Shown here: positions 8,840 through 17,773 of the stretch, piece after piece
Numbering within the stretch: position 1 is the stretch's first letter
Layout of the letters: every line of letters begins with the position of its first letter
Assembly: GCF_001186365.1 (NCBI RefSeq)
Contig: NZ_LDTZ01000017.1
Span: 62,001 to 126,000 of the forward strand
DNA from: Gordonia jacobaea
GTDB taxonomy: Bacteria > Actinomycetota > Actinomycetes > Mycobacteriales > Mycobacteriaceae
Length of the DNA stretch: 64,000 nucleotides
Direction of reading: 5' to 3'
Program-made: the position numbers and the translations under genes
Notes under the pieces: generated by a model
What the model saw: the letters and a program-made list of their open reading frames with translations, nothing else
The model's database searches: none
Told to the model about the DNA's origin: nothing

Positions 8840-9922
8840 GTGCCCACGGACCCCCTGACGCTCGGCCAGCAGCTCGTCGCTGTGCTCGAGGGTGGTCGGC
8901 GGACGTCCACGTACAAGCTCGCCGTGATGGTCGCGCTCCTCGACCTCGCCGTCGAATCCGTCCCCGACGATCCCAGCGCGGAAGTCCCGATCGACCTCGA
9001 CGACCTGACCGACCGCGTCATGGCCCAGTACTGGACCCAGCTACGCCCGCTCAGCGAGAAGGACCACGTCACTCTCCGGCAGTCGCGCGACGGGCGCGGT
9101 GTGGTGTTCGACGCGCTGGTCACTCTACGCGAACACTGCAGTACGCCGAGCCTGCGTGAGATGCCGATCGAGAGCGCCAAACTGGCTGCACCCGAGGCGT
9201 ATTCAGTGGCGCACACAAAGGTCAAGAAGAATCTCGTGCGCTATCCACTGCACCTGCTTCAGCAGGTCGGCACGGGCTCGCACGAGTGCTTCCTCTACGA
9301 CGACGCGTGGATGGGCAAGGCTTCGACTCGCGCCATCGCCGATCACGGCAACCGCCTCGTGCTGTTCGCGGGCGTCTGCCACACCCTCGCGCGATTGGCA
9401 CCCCTGGTGAAACCCGCGTTCCAACTCGCCTGGGTCGACGACGTCCGGCATATGAACCGCGACATCCTCGACGACGGCCCCGACATCGCCGACCACCTCT
9501 TCGGCACCGAACGCGTCTCGCTCACCCGCCCCGCAGGCATCCTCGCCGAACACTTCGGCAACGATTGCTTCTACTGCAACGCTCACTTGCGCACCAGCCG
9601 CCACGTCGACCATGTCCTCCCGTGGTCGCGCGTCGGAATCGACGGCCTCGCCAACCTCGTCCTGGCGTGCCCGAGTTGCAACACAAGCAAATCCGACGTC
9701 CTGCCCGCGCCCGCGTATGTCATCCGCGCGCTCGACCGGGGACAAGACGTCATCGACGCTCTCGCCGGCGAGATCCGCTGGCCGAGTCAGTACGGCAGGG
9801 TCGAGGCAGCGTCGCACGGCCTGTACTCCACACAACCCGATACGACGCCGATCTGGTTGGGCGCCAAACACATTCAGCCACTCAAGCGTGTCGACTTCGG
9901 GCGTTGGGACGTCGAACTCTGA
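8840..9922 (+). CDS. HNH endonuclease
   Basis: A 360-residue protein whose C-terminal part is a clear HNH nuclease. It has zinc-binding CxxC at 243-246, catalytic HVDH at 255-258, the central Asn near 272 (GLANLVLAC) and the second CxxC at 277-280 followed by NTSKSD. The first 230 residues are a helical domain without a motif I recognise. Stand-alone HNH proteins may be restriction enzymes, toxins or repair factors; nothing here decides between them. The start is GTG 8840. A NERD-helicase lies 240 bp downstream in the same direction, so both may handle nucleic acid, but they are probably separate transcription units. Confidence 0.88.
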   Translation: MPTDPLTLGQQLVAVLEGGRRTSTYKLAVMVALLDLAVESVPDDPSAEVPIDLDDLTDRVMAQYWTQLRPLSEKDHVTLRQSRDGRGVVFDALVTLREHCSTPSLREMPIESAKLAAPEAYSVAHTKVKKNLVRYPLHLLQQVGTGSHECFLYDDAWMGKASTRAIADHGNRLVLFAGVCHTLARLAPLVKPAFQLAWVDDVRHMNRDILDDGPDIADHLFGTERVSLTRPAGILAEHFGNDCFYCNAHLRTSRHVDHVLPWSRVGIDGLANLVLACPSCNTSKSDVLPAPAYVIRALDRGQDVIDALAGEIRWPSQYGRVEAASHGLYSTQPDTTPIWLGAKHIQPLKRVDFGRWDVEL

Positions 9923-10163
9923 GGATCGCCGTCGGTAGTCGAGGGTCGTCGAGCAGCCGCACCGGCGGCGCGGAAAGTAGGGGAAGGGATCTTTCCGTGG
10001 GTCTCGTCGCTTTCCGCGCGGAACTTCTCGAGGAAGCCAACAACCCGAGGAAGAGTTCTTCCCCCGAGTTTCTGCGCGGCACCCGGTGTCCGCGATGTCG
10101 GGCTCACCTGCGACACTCCCGGTGAGTTGCCCCGCGCACAAGACCGACCGAGAGAGTTGACGC

Positions 10164-11819
10164 ATGCCGCACACGATCCCGCCGTCGCCCCGCTTCGCGT
10201 CGAGTACCGAGGAGTCGGTCTGGCGGCTGCTGAATGAACAACTCCTCGACGCCGACCTCCTCATCGCGAACCAACGCGTTACCGACCACGACAAAGACCA
10301 CGAGATCGATCTCGTGGTGGCCATCGAGGGCGCCGGGATCGCCTGCCTCGAAGTCAAGGGTGGCGAAGTATGGCACGACGGCGAGTCGTGGTGGCAGGCG
10401 CGAACCGGCCGACCGCCGAAAGAGATCACTCCTGTCAAGCAGGCGTTGGATAGCTGCTACGCACTGCGTGAGTTCGTCGAATCCGATCCACGATGGACAC
10501 AGGGGCGTCGACGCTGGGACCACTTCGTGGTCTTCCCGCACACCGAAATCCCCTCAGACTTCGCACTGCCTGAGTGTCCGCGGTGGAAGATCATCGACCG
10601 CACGCAGCTCGATCAGATCATGCCTCTCGTCCGAAGAGTGTTGTTGCAGAGGGGAACCGATGTACGGTTTCTCGACGCTGTCGGCATCGAACAACTCGAG
10701 ACGACGCTCGGCGGTCGGGGTCTTCCACAGCGCGATGTCGTCGCGCGAGCGATCGAGAACGAAGGCGTCGCCGACGCCCTCACTGCGAATCAAGCCGTCA
10801 TTCTGCGGGCCATCGACCAACTACCGCGCGTGGAGATCCGCGGTGGCGCGGGCAGCGGCAAGACCTTCCTCGCACTCGAGCAGGCGCGTCGCCTCACGCG
10901 TGCAGGGCAGCGCGTGGCGCTGGTCTGTTACTCACACGGACTGGCGTCGTACCTCACGCGCATCACGACGGCGTGGAAGCGTAAGGACCGTCCGGCCTAC
11001 GTCGGTGAGTTCCACGACCTCGGTATGCAGTGGGGCGCCGCCGCCGGGCCTGACGAATCGGTGCGCACCGAAGCGGCGTCGCAGTTCTGGGAACATGAAC
11101 TGCCACAACAGATGCACGATCTCGCCGAAGCCCTCCCACCCGGCAAGCGATTCGACGCGATACTCGTCGACGAGGCGCAGGATTTCGCCGACGAGTGGTG
11201 GCCGCCGTTGCTGGCAAGCCTGCGCGATCAGGACACCGGCGGCATCTACGTATTCAGCGACGAGGCTCAGCGCGTCTTCGACCGACAGGGTTCGCCACCC
11301 GTTCCACTCGTGCCCATCGTCCTCGATCACAACCTACGCAACACACGTCAGATCGCGAGCACATTCAGTTCGCTTGTCGGACAACGTATGCAACTGAAGG
11401 GCGGCGAAGGCCCCGACATCCGATTCGTCGCGTGCACTGCGGAGGAAGCCCTCGAAGCCGCAGACGACCAGATCGACGCGCTACTCGACGAGGGCTGGCG
11501 TGCCGAAGACATCGCGCTACTCACCACAGGCAGTCGCCACCCGGAACAGATCGAGCGGCAAGCCGAGGGCAACGCGTCGTACTGGGCGACGTTCTGGGAC
11601 GACGAGCAGGTGTTCTACGGGCACGTACTCGGATTCAAGGGTCTGGAGCGTCGAGTGATTGTTTTGGCGCTCAACGAGTCCCAGGCGAGAGACCGGTCGA
11701 CGGAACGGTTGTATGTCGGGCTGTCACGCGCGCGCGAGCAACTCGTGGTGTGCGGCGATCCCGAGTTCGTGCGGACAGTCGGCGGACCCGACGTCGCGCG
11801 ACGGCTGGGAATCGACTGA
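10164..11819 (+). CDS. NERD nuclease-like / UvrD-type helicase
   Basis: A 551-residue fusion. The N-terminal NERD domain shows the nuclease-like residues E47/D49 and ExK at 63-65 (LEVKGGE). It is followed by a superfamily I helicase with Walker A GGAGSGKT at 227-234, Walker B VDEAQD at 335-340, a DHNLRNT segment (motif IV region) and motif VI YVGLSRAREQLVV near the C-terminus. NERD-helicase proteins are widespread in actinobacteria and plasmids and are suspected DNA-processing or defence factors without a settled role. The 240-bp gap before it carries short GGAAG/CTTCC inverted repeats, including the near-palindrome GGAAGAGTTCTTCC at 10049-10062. Confidence 0.88.
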   Translation: MPHTIPPSPRFASSTEESVWRLLNEQLLDADLLIANQRVTDHDKDHEIDLVVAIEGAGIACLEVKGGEVWHDGESWWQARTGRPPKEITPVKQALDSCYALREFVESDPRWTQGRRRWDHFVVFPHTEIPSDFALPECPRWKIIDRTQLDQIMPLVRRVLLQRGTDVRFLDAVGIEQLETTLGGRGLPQRDVVARAIENEGVADALTANQAVILRAIDQLPRVEIRGGAGSGKTFLALEQARRLTRAGQRVALVCYSHGLASYLTRITTAWKRKDRPAYVGEFHDLGMQWGAAAGPDESVRTEAASQFWEHELPQQMHDLAEALPPGKRFDAILVDEAQDFADEWWPPLLASLRDQDTGGIYVFSDEAQRVFDRQGSPPVPLVPIVLDHNLRNTRQIASTFSSLVGQRMQLKGGEGPDIRFVACTAEEALEAADDQIDALLDEGWRAEDIALLTTGSRHPEQIERQAEGNASYWATFWDDEQVFYGHVLGFKGLERRVIVLALNESQARDRSTERLYVGLSRAREQLVVCGDPEFVRTVGGPDVARRLGID

Positions 11820-12026
11820 CTCGCCCCACCTTGCTCCAGCTAGTCATTTGCACGCCCCAAAGATCAGCGGTCGTACTGCCTTCGGATGAAGTTCGGGCCT
11901 TATTCCCGCAGGTCAGGCGGCTCGCCTCGCCGTAGCCCCTTGTTTCGTGCTAAAGCCACGCGCACTCTGAGAAGACGAGTCCCATCTGGTCACGCGGATA
12001 GCGGGCCGTCGAAGAAAGGAGCCGTC

Positions 12027-12092
12027 ATGTTCACAGTGTTGTGGAACTTCTACACCGACCTCATGAACTACATTTACACCGTCATCTTCTGA
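12027..12092 (+). CDS. 21-residue hydrophobic small peptide
   Basis: A very short reading frame, MFTVLWNFYTDLMNYIYTVI plus a final F, preceded by AAAGGAG with six bases of spacing before the ATG. The peptide is rich in aromatic and branched residues (Trp, four Tyr/Phe clusters) and could lie in or on the membrane. It stands alone: the next gene downstream is convergent, so this is not a leader peptide. The reading frame continues upstream to 11886, but that extension is basic, GC-rich and unconvincing. Function unknown; could be a membrane-associated small protein or a type I toxin-like peptide. Confidence 0.5.
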   Translation: MFTVLWNFYTDLMNYIYTVIF

Positions 12093-12155
12093 CAGCGAAT
12101 GCAGCGAGCCCGAGTTCTGTTCTAGGCCAACTTCTTTGGCACTACGATCAGCGAC

Positions 12156-12641
12156 TCAGAGATCAACCGACGCGTTGGTGGCGACGTCTGGCTGCTCGCC
12201 CGACACAATCGCTTTCGCATACTTCAGCAGCGCAACGGGTTTGGGGCTGTCCAGGGTCCAGTACTCGGCGGAGTCGGCGTGCACCTTCAACAGTGCGACG
12301 CCCGGGTCTTCGCGGCCCTTCTCAAACCAGGCCTCTGCGTGAGAGTTCCAGAGCTCGTCGATCAGCTTCTGATCGTGGGTCACCGACGCTGTGCCGGCGA
12401 TCGAGAGATAGTTGTCGTCGGCCTGCAGGCTCACGTTGACGTGTGAATCCTCGGCAATCTGGCCGGTCTTGGGCGACGGGTCGACGGTGAAGAAGTACAG
12501 ATCGCCGTCGAACTTCCGGTCCAGCACAGCGAGTGGTCGGCTCAGCAATCGACCGTCGGACTCGCTGGTGGTGACGAATGCGACGCGACCCTTGGAGATC
12601 AGCTCGCCGATGTGCTCGAATTCGGTGTTGTCATTAGTCAT
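12156..12641 (-). CDS. pyridoxamine-5'-phosphate-oxidase-like flavin protein (general stress type)
   Basis: A 161-residue split-barrel protein. The sequence GRVAFVTTSESDGRLLSRPL, the FFTVDPSPK and NVSLQADDNYLSIAGTASV segments, and the WFEKGREDPGVALLKV stretch place it in the pyridoxamine phosphate oxidase-like general stress protein family, which binds FMN or F420 and reduces or sequesters flavin or tetrapyrrole ligands. The start at ATG 12641 gives the usual family length; an upstream in-frame extension is Arg/Cys-rich and not family-like. Its substrate is unknown. Confidence 0.88.
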   Translation of the reverse strand: MTNDNTEFEHIGELISKGRVAFVTTSESDGRLLSRPLAVLDRKFDGDLYFFTVDPSPKTGQIAEDSHVNVSLQADDNYLSIAGTASVTHDQKLIDELWNSHAEAWFEKGREDPGVALLKVHADSAEYWTLDSPKPVALLKYAKAIVSGEQPDVATNASVDL

Positions 12642-12767
12642 GGTTTTCACGCTACGCGCAAGTGCTGTCCGCGCCCACCGTCGTAGCGGCGGCAGACGCG
12701 TGCTCACTTGACGGCACCGGAAACACACAATCGCCGACCTAGCTGCCTCGCACCTACGCTGAGAACC

Positions 12768-13739
12768 ATGCGATTCGTCATCTACGGTGCAGGGGCCATC
12801 GGCGGCGTCATCGGTGCTCACCTGGCACTTTCCGGGGCAGACACCACCTTGGTCGCGCGCGGCGATCACCTGCGCGCGATGTGTGAGAACGGACTCGTCC
12901 TCGACACCGCCGAAGGACGCCAATCCGTTTCGGCCACGCTTGCGTCAAACGCCTCGGAAGTGGACTGGAGCGACGACTCCGTCACGCTCCTCGCCGTCAA
13001 GTCGCAACAGACCGCCGCGGCGATCGCCGACCTTCGAGCGCACATGCCTCTCGACACCCCGGTCGTATCGGCGCAGAACGGCGTCGCCAATGAACGCGAG
13101 TTGCTTCGCGTCTTTCCACGTGTCTACTCGCTGTGCGTGATGCTGCCCGCCCTGCATCTCGAGCTCGGCGTCGTGGTTCAGGCGTCATCGAACAGGCCCG
13201 GCATCCTCGACATCGGGCGTTATCCGTCGGGTATCGACGAAGCGGCGCAATCTATTTCGTCCGCGCTGCGTGCCGCGACGTTCCTCTCCGAGCCACGCCC
13301 CGACATCATGGCGTGGAAGTATCGAAAACTGATCATGAACCTGGTCAACGGAATCGACGCCAGCTACCGCAACGACGGCGACGCCTTCGATGAACTTGTC
13401 CGACGCGCGCGAGCCGAAGGTGAGGAGGTCATTGCGGCGGCGGGCATCGATGTCGTCTCCGAGGCCACCGACAAGCAGCGGCGCGGCGATGCCATCATCC
13501 GTCGTGACACCGGAGAGGCTTCATTCGGCAGTTCGACCTGGCAGAGCGTCGCGCGTGGGTCGGGCAGCGTCGAAACCGACTATCTGTCAGGCGAGATCGC
13601 GCTGCTCGGTCGACTCCATGGCATTGCGACGCCGGTCAACGAGCTCGTCCAGAACGAGACCAATCGGCTTGCGCGCGAAGGACTGTCGGCAGCGAGTTCG
13701 GATGCGAGCGTCGCGCTGGAGAGTCTCGGCCGTCCGTGA
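12768..13739 (+). CDS. 2-dehydropantoate 2-reductase-like (ketopantoate reductase family)
   Basis: A 323-residue NADP-dependent reductase. The N-terminal Rossmann motif GAGAIGGVIGAHLA and the later VKSQQT and SAQNGVANE segments (ketopantoate reductase NADP and substrate regions) are intact. The C-terminal helical domain has the catalytic-lysine region MAWKYRKLIMNLVNGIDA. The canonical reaction is ketopantoate to pantoate in vitamin B5 synthesis, but many actinobacteria carry several paralogues with other or unknown substrates. ATG 12768 starts directly at MRFVIYGAG. The 3' end overlaps the convergent hypothetical gene by about 100 bp. Confidence 0.85.
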   Translation: MRFVIYGAGAIGGVIGAHLALSGADTTLVARGDHLRAMCENGLVLDTAEGRQSVSATLASNASEVDWSDDSVTLLAVKSQQTAAAIADLRAHMPLDTPVVSAQNGVANERELLRVFPRVYSLCVMLPALHLELGVVVQASSNRPGILDIGRYPSGIDEAAQSISSALRAATFLSEPRPDIMAWKYRKLIMNLVNGIDASYRNDGDAFDELVRRARAEGEEVIAAAGIDVVSEATDKQRRGDAIIRRDTGEASFGSSTWQSVARGSGSVETDYLSGEIALLGRLHGIATPVNELVQNETNRLAREGLSAASSDASVALESLGRP

Positions 13740-14103
13740 GCGCACTGTCGATATCGTGCACGATCTCGTCACAGGTCTCGGCCGCAATGCCGCACAACTT
13801 CTTCGCGCGGGATGTCATCTGCGGATCGGTCGAGCGTTCGCGCCACACCTGCGACATCCTGCGCGCTGTTGCGGCGATCTCACGCGGGTCGCTGTCGGGC
13901 GAGAGCCCGAGACGTCGAGCGGGGTCGGAGCCGTGCGAACCGAGTAGCGAGACCAGTTCGTCGCGCAGGGGCGTCGGAAGATCCCTGTTCTCGCGCAAAC
14001 TCGGGAACCGCTCGGTGCGCGTACTCGGACCGATGCCACGATGCGACGTCGGAACCGCGAACATCTCGGTCGGCGAGTTGGGGTCTGTGGATGTCTCGTG
14101 CAT
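13636..14103 (-). CDS. hypothetical protein
   Basis: A frame of about 155 residues on the minus strand, not recognised. The middle (LPTPLRDELVSLLGSHG, then SQVWRERSTDPQMTSRAKKLCGIAAET) looks like a compact helical domain with natural composition, supporting real coding. The last 35 residues overlap the convergent reductase gene by 104 bp and are Arg/Ser-rich, so the real stop-proximal part may be non-conserved. Start ATG 14103 is preferred because the preceding residues look spurious; its ribosome binding site is weak. No function proposed. Confidence 0.5.
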   Translation of the reverse strand: MHETSTDPNSPTEMFAVPTSHRGIGPSTRTERFPSLRENRDLPTPLRDELVSLLGSHGSDPARRLGLSPDSDPREIAATARRMSQVWRERSTDPQMTSRAKKLCGIAAETCDEIVHDIDSALTDGRDSPARRSHPNSLPTVLRAQADWSRSGRAR

Positions 14104-14302
14104 GTCTTCGACTCTGCCCGTCGACCCTTGCCACGCTCTCAACGCGACCTGAGAGCAGCCTTCGGATGCTGTTGCATCTCAACGCCCTCCGACGTGCCGG
14201 GTGACTCACGGCCCGATAACCGGATTGGCGCCTGCACGCGTTCGGCGTCGACGACTTCCCACGAAGACGTCGACGCCGAAGACGGAAACCAGGTGAACAG
14301 CG

Positions 14303-14620
14303 CTACTTGAACACGCCGAGTTTGCCGAACTTGTCAGCGAGCTTGTAGTACACGGCGAGCCGCGGATTGGACTTGCCGTCCTTCATCTCCGCGAGCACGT
14401 CCTTGATCGCATTGTCGAGGTAGGCGTCGGTTTCTGTCAGACCGAGCTTCTTCTTCAGGAAGTTCTCGCGCACGGTTTTGAGTTCTGCGGGATCGCTTGC
14501 CGACACCAGAGCGGCGTCGGCGTTCTGCAGCGCGAGGCGATAGGTCGACGCCATCTTCTCGACCACGGCAGGGTCGGCGTCGGGGACGTACTTCTTCACG
14601 GTTTCCAGGGCATCAGACAA
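14303..14620 (-). CDS. DUF2853 family protein
   Basis: A 105-residue small helical protein. The pattern ETVKKYVPDADPAVVEKM, SDPAELKTVRENFLKKKLGL and a C-terminal YYKLADKFGKL match the DUF2853 family, whose molecular role is unknown. I choose a TTG start at 14620: GGAG lies eight bases upstream and the resulting length fits the family, whereas the in-frame GTG at 14629 overlaps that GGAG. Divergent from the epoxide hydrolase gene at 14770. Confidence 0.85.
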   Translation of the reverse strand: MSDALETVKKYVPDADPAVVEKMASTYRLALQNADAALVSASDPAELKTVRENFLKKKLGLTETDAYLDNAIKDVLAEMKDGKSNPRLAVYYKLADKFGKLGVFK

Positions 14621-14769
14621 TGGGGACACTCCATTGGGTTGTCGCTGGTACAGGCGACACGGTACGCCCGTAAAGACGATCAAGTCTGATGAATCGCGGG
14701 TTGTCGCAAATGTCCGCCCCCTGTCGATCATCGAGCAACGACACGTCGTGCACCTCCTACCCTTGGTTC

Positions 14770-15930
14770 ATGGCAGCCACCAGCGCTATTCGGCCGTTCA
14801 CTCCACACACCGACCCGGCCGTAGTCGACGATCTTCGACGACGCCTCCGCACCACTCGGTGGACCGACGCTCCGGAAGGCAGTGGATGGTCGATGGGTAC
14901 TGATGTGTCGTATGTGCGCGATCTCGCCGACTACTGGCGCACGGATTTCGACTGGGCCGCATTCGAATCAACGATCGCCGAATTGCCTCACTTCACGGCC
15001 ACTATCGACGGCCTCGACATCCACGTCATCCACAGCCCTGCATCCGACCCCGACGCGGCATTTCCCGTCCTGCTGGCCCACGGCTGGCCCGACTGCTTCT
15101 GGAGATTCCTGAAGGTCATCCCGCTCCTCACCGACCCCGCCGCACATGGCGCCGATCCGGCCGACGCCTTCACGTTGATCGTTCCCGACATGCCTGGGTT
15201 CGGATACTCAAGTCATCCCAGCGGGCCGACGCCCGACACACGAGACATCGCGCGCATGTGGGGTCAACTGATGCACTTACTCGGGTACGAGCGGTACGGC
15301 GTCGCGGGCGGCGACATGGGCAGCCACGTGGCCCGCTATCTCGCACTCGCCCAGCCTGACCGCGTCGTCGCGGTGCATCGCACCGACGCCGGGCTACCTC
15401 CCGCGACCATCGACAGGTCAACGTTGAGTCCCGAGGAGATCGCCTGGATCGACGACGCCGCGCGCTGGTCGGCCACCGAGGGCGCGTATGCGGCGATGCA
15501 CAGCACCAAACCTCAGACTGCCGCGATCGGCCTGGCCGATTCACCGGTCGGCGTGGCGTCGTGGATCGTCGAGAAGCTGCGGTCGTGGAGCGACTGCGAC
15601 GGCGACCTGGACAGCATCTACACGCGAGACGAAATCCTCACGCTCGTCACGCAATACTGGGTCACCAACACGATCGGATCGTCGATCCGCACATACCGAG
15701 CCAACGCGGCCATACCGGTCGAGGACCGTATGCGATACGTCGACGTCCCGTCCGGGTTCTCGATCTTCGGTGGCGATGTTGTTCGACCGCCCCGCGCCTG
15801 GTTGGAGCGTACGGCGAACACGGTGTATCACTCCGAGCCTGCTCGCGGCGGGCACTTCGCGCCGTTCGAGGTGCCGGAGAGCTACGCCACCGAACTGCGC
15901 ACGTTCTTCCGTCCCTACCGCAACGCATGA
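14770..15930 (+). CDS. epoxide hydrolase (alpha/beta fold, EHN type)
   Basis: A 386-residue soluble epoxide hydrolase-type enzyme. The N-terminal EHN segment is IRPFTPHTDPAVVDDL. It is followed by the alpha/beta core with oxyanion HGWPD at 104-108, nucleophile Asp182 in AGGDMGSH, and the C-terminal catalytic His in GGHFAPFE. It would open an epoxide to a vicinal diol by an aspartyl-ester intermediate; related proteins act on juvenile hormone, terpene or lipid epoxides. ATG 14770 is chosen because family similarity begins there; in-frame upstream codons are unconvincing. A DUF3556 gene follows 91 bp later and may be co-transcribed. Confidence 0.9.
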   Translation: MAATSAIRPFTPHTDPAVVDDLRRRLRTTRWTDAPEGSGWSMGTDVSYVRDLADYWRTDFDWAAFESTIAELPHFTATIDGLDIHVIHSPASDPDAAFPVLLAHGWPDCFWRFLKVIPLLTDPAAHGADPADAFTLIVPDMPGFGYSSHPSGPTPDTRDIARMWGQLMHLLGYERYGVAGGDMGSHVARYLALAQPDRVVAVHRTDAGLPPATIDRSTLSPEEIAWIDDAARWSATEGAYAAMHSTKPQTAAIGLADSPVGVASWIVEKLRSWSDCDGDLDSIYTRDEILTLVTQYWVTNTIGSSIRTYRANAAIPVEDRMRYVDVPSGFSIFGGDVVRPPRAWLERTANTVYHSEPARGGHFAPFEVPESYATELRTFFRPYRNA

Positions 15931-16021
15931 GCGGCGTCGGAAACCCCTGAACCCCAACCAAGCATTCGCTTGGTTTGTTACCGTCCAGGCTGCGGCACCC
16001 ATCGGCAGTGAGGGCGGAACA

Positions 16022-17773
16022 TTGGGGTTCATCACACAGACCAGACCCGACGTCGACTTCCCGACATGGAGTCAGGGTTCCCGAGCCGAGAAGATCCGGC
16101 CGATGGCGCGCCAGTGGGCCGAGGTCGGGTTCGGCACGCCCATTGTCTTGCACCTGTTCTACGTCGGCAAGATCCTGGCTTACGTATTCGTCGGCTGGGC
16201 GATCGTCGCGGCGACGCCGGGCATCGGCGGGTTCTTCGACGTCGCGTCGTGGTACAACGAGCCGGTCGTCTTCCAGAAGGTCGTGCTCTACACGATGTTG
16301 TTCGAGGTCATCGGCCTCGGTTGCGGCTTCGGCCCGCTCAACAACCGCTTCTTCCCGCCGCTGGGCTCGATTCTGTACTGGTTGCGCCCCAGGACAATTC
16401 GTCAGCCACCGTGGCCTTCACGTGTGCCACTGACGCGCGGCGATGTGCGCGGGCCGGTCGACATCGCGCTCTACGCAGCACTTCTCGTGATGCTGGTCGT
16501 CGCACTCATCAGCCCGGGTAGTAGGCCACTCACCGATCTGGATACGGCAACCGGCGCGTTGCCGCTATGGGAGATCTGGACGATTCTCGCACTTCTCGCG
16601 CTGATCGGGTTGCGCGACAAGACAATCTTCCTCGCCGCGCGCGGCGAGGTGTACGGCGCGCTGTGTGTGACGTTCCTGCTCACCGGTGTCGACATGATCG
16701 TCGCGGCCAAGGTCATCTTTCTGGTGATCTGGCTCGGCGCCGCAACGTCGAAGCTGAACAAGCACTTCCCGTTTGTGATCGCGACCATGATGTCGAACAA
16801 CGCGGTCATCCGGTCTCCGAAGATGAAACGACTGTTCTTCGAAGACTTTCCGGACGACCTGCGGCCGGGTAGGCCGTCGCGGTGGATCGCTCACTTCTCC
16901 ACTGCGGTCGAGGGTCTCGTGCCGATCGTGCTGTTCTTCTCCCATGGCGGATGGCTCACGTGGATTGCTGCGGCGATCATGCTGATCTTCCACTTCGGCA
17001 TTCTGAGTTCCATTCCTATGGGAGTTCCGTTGGAGTGGAACGTCTTCATGATGTTCGGAGTTCTCGCACTCTTCGTCGGCCACGCCGATCTCGGCCTCGC
17101 CGACCTCGAGCAGCCGTGGTGGGTTGCCCTGCTGTTCGTCGTGGTGGCGGGCACCGTGGTGATCGGAAACCTCCTCCCGCGCAAGGTGTCATTCCTACCG
17201 GGAATGCGCTACTACGCGGGCAATTGGGACACCGGGATCTGGTGCATGACGCCGTCGGCGTCGGAGAAGTTGGAGAAGAACGTGGTCGCGATCGCGGCTC
17301 TGCCGGCGTCTCAGCTACAGCGGATCTACGGTAGCCCGGAGGCAGCGCAGGTGGCGTTGTACATGGGATATGCGTTCCGCGCCTTCAACAGTCACGGGCG
17401 TGCGTTGTTCACGCTCGCCCACCGCGCGATGGGCGGGCACGACGAATCGAACTACATGCTCACAGACGGCGAACGCATCTGTTCGACGGCCATGGGCTGG
17501 AACTTCGGCGACGGCCACCTCTCCAACGAGCAACTCATCGCGTCGCTACAGAAGCGCTGCGGGTTCGAGCCGGGCGAGGTCCGTATCGTGCTCGTCGACG
17601 CCCAGCCCATTCACAGGCAGACTCAGCAGTATCGCCTGATCGACGCTGCCACAGGAGAATTCGAGCGAGGCTATGTCCGTGTCGCGGACCTGGTGACCCG
17701 TCAGCCGTGGGACGACGAGGTCCCGGTCACCGTGACCTGGACAGCGACACCCGCTGACCGGCAATCGCAGTGA
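16022..17773 (+). CDS. DUF3556 multi-pass membrane protein (copy 1)
   Basis: A membrane protein of about 583 residues with at least eight hydrophobic helices between residues 35 and 390 and a soluble C-terminal third (FNSHGRALFTLAHRAMGGHD, WNFGDGHLSNEQLI, VDAQPIHRQTQQYRLIDA). It is clearly homologous to the gene at 48042-49877 across its whole length. DUF3556 proteins are common in mycobacteria and relatives; their function is not known to me. The start is a TTG at 16022 with GAGGG seven bases upstream, which aligns the N-terminus (GFITQTRPDVDFPTW) with that of the paralogue; longer frames upstream overlap the epoxide hydrolase and are spurious. Its 3' end overlaps the convergent lipase gene by 47 bp. 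Confidence 0.85.
   Translation: MGFITQTRPDVDFPTWSQGSRAEKIRPMARQWAEVGFGTPIVLHLFYVGKILAYVFVGWAIVAATPGIGGFFDVASWYNEPVVFQKVVLYTMLFEVIGLGCGFGPLNNRFFPPLGSILYWLRPRTIRQPPWPSRVPLTRGDVRGPVDIALYAALLVMLVVALISPGSRPLTDLDTATGALPLWEIWTILALLALIGLRDKTIFLAARGEVYGALCVTFLLTGVDMIVAAKVIFLVIWLGAATSKLNKHFPFVIATMMSNNAVIRSPKMKRLFFEDFPDDLRPGRPSRWIAHFSTAVEGLVPIVLFFSHGGWLTWIAAAIMLIFHFGILSSIPMGVPLEWNVFMMFGVLALFVGHADLGLADLEQPWWVALLFVVVAGTVVIGNLLPRKVSFLPGMRYYAGNWDTGIWCMTPSASEKLEKNVVAIAALPASQLQRIYGSPEAAQVALYMGYAFRAFNSHGRALFTLAHRAMGGHDESNYMLTDGERICSTAMGWNFGDGHLSNEQLIASLQKRCGFEPGEVRIVLVDAQPIHRQTQQYRLIDAATGEFERGYVRVADLVTRQPWDDEVPVTVTWTATPADRQSQ

Noticed and set aside
9203..10438. 411-codon minus-strand frame across the HNH/NERD genes
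   Set aside because: Covers two recognised plus-strand genes and their gap; composition is that of a shadow frame.
11886..12092. 68-codon version of the small peptide gene
   Set aside because: The upstream part lacks a ribosome site and looks like noise; the AAAGGAG lies before the internal ATG at 12027.
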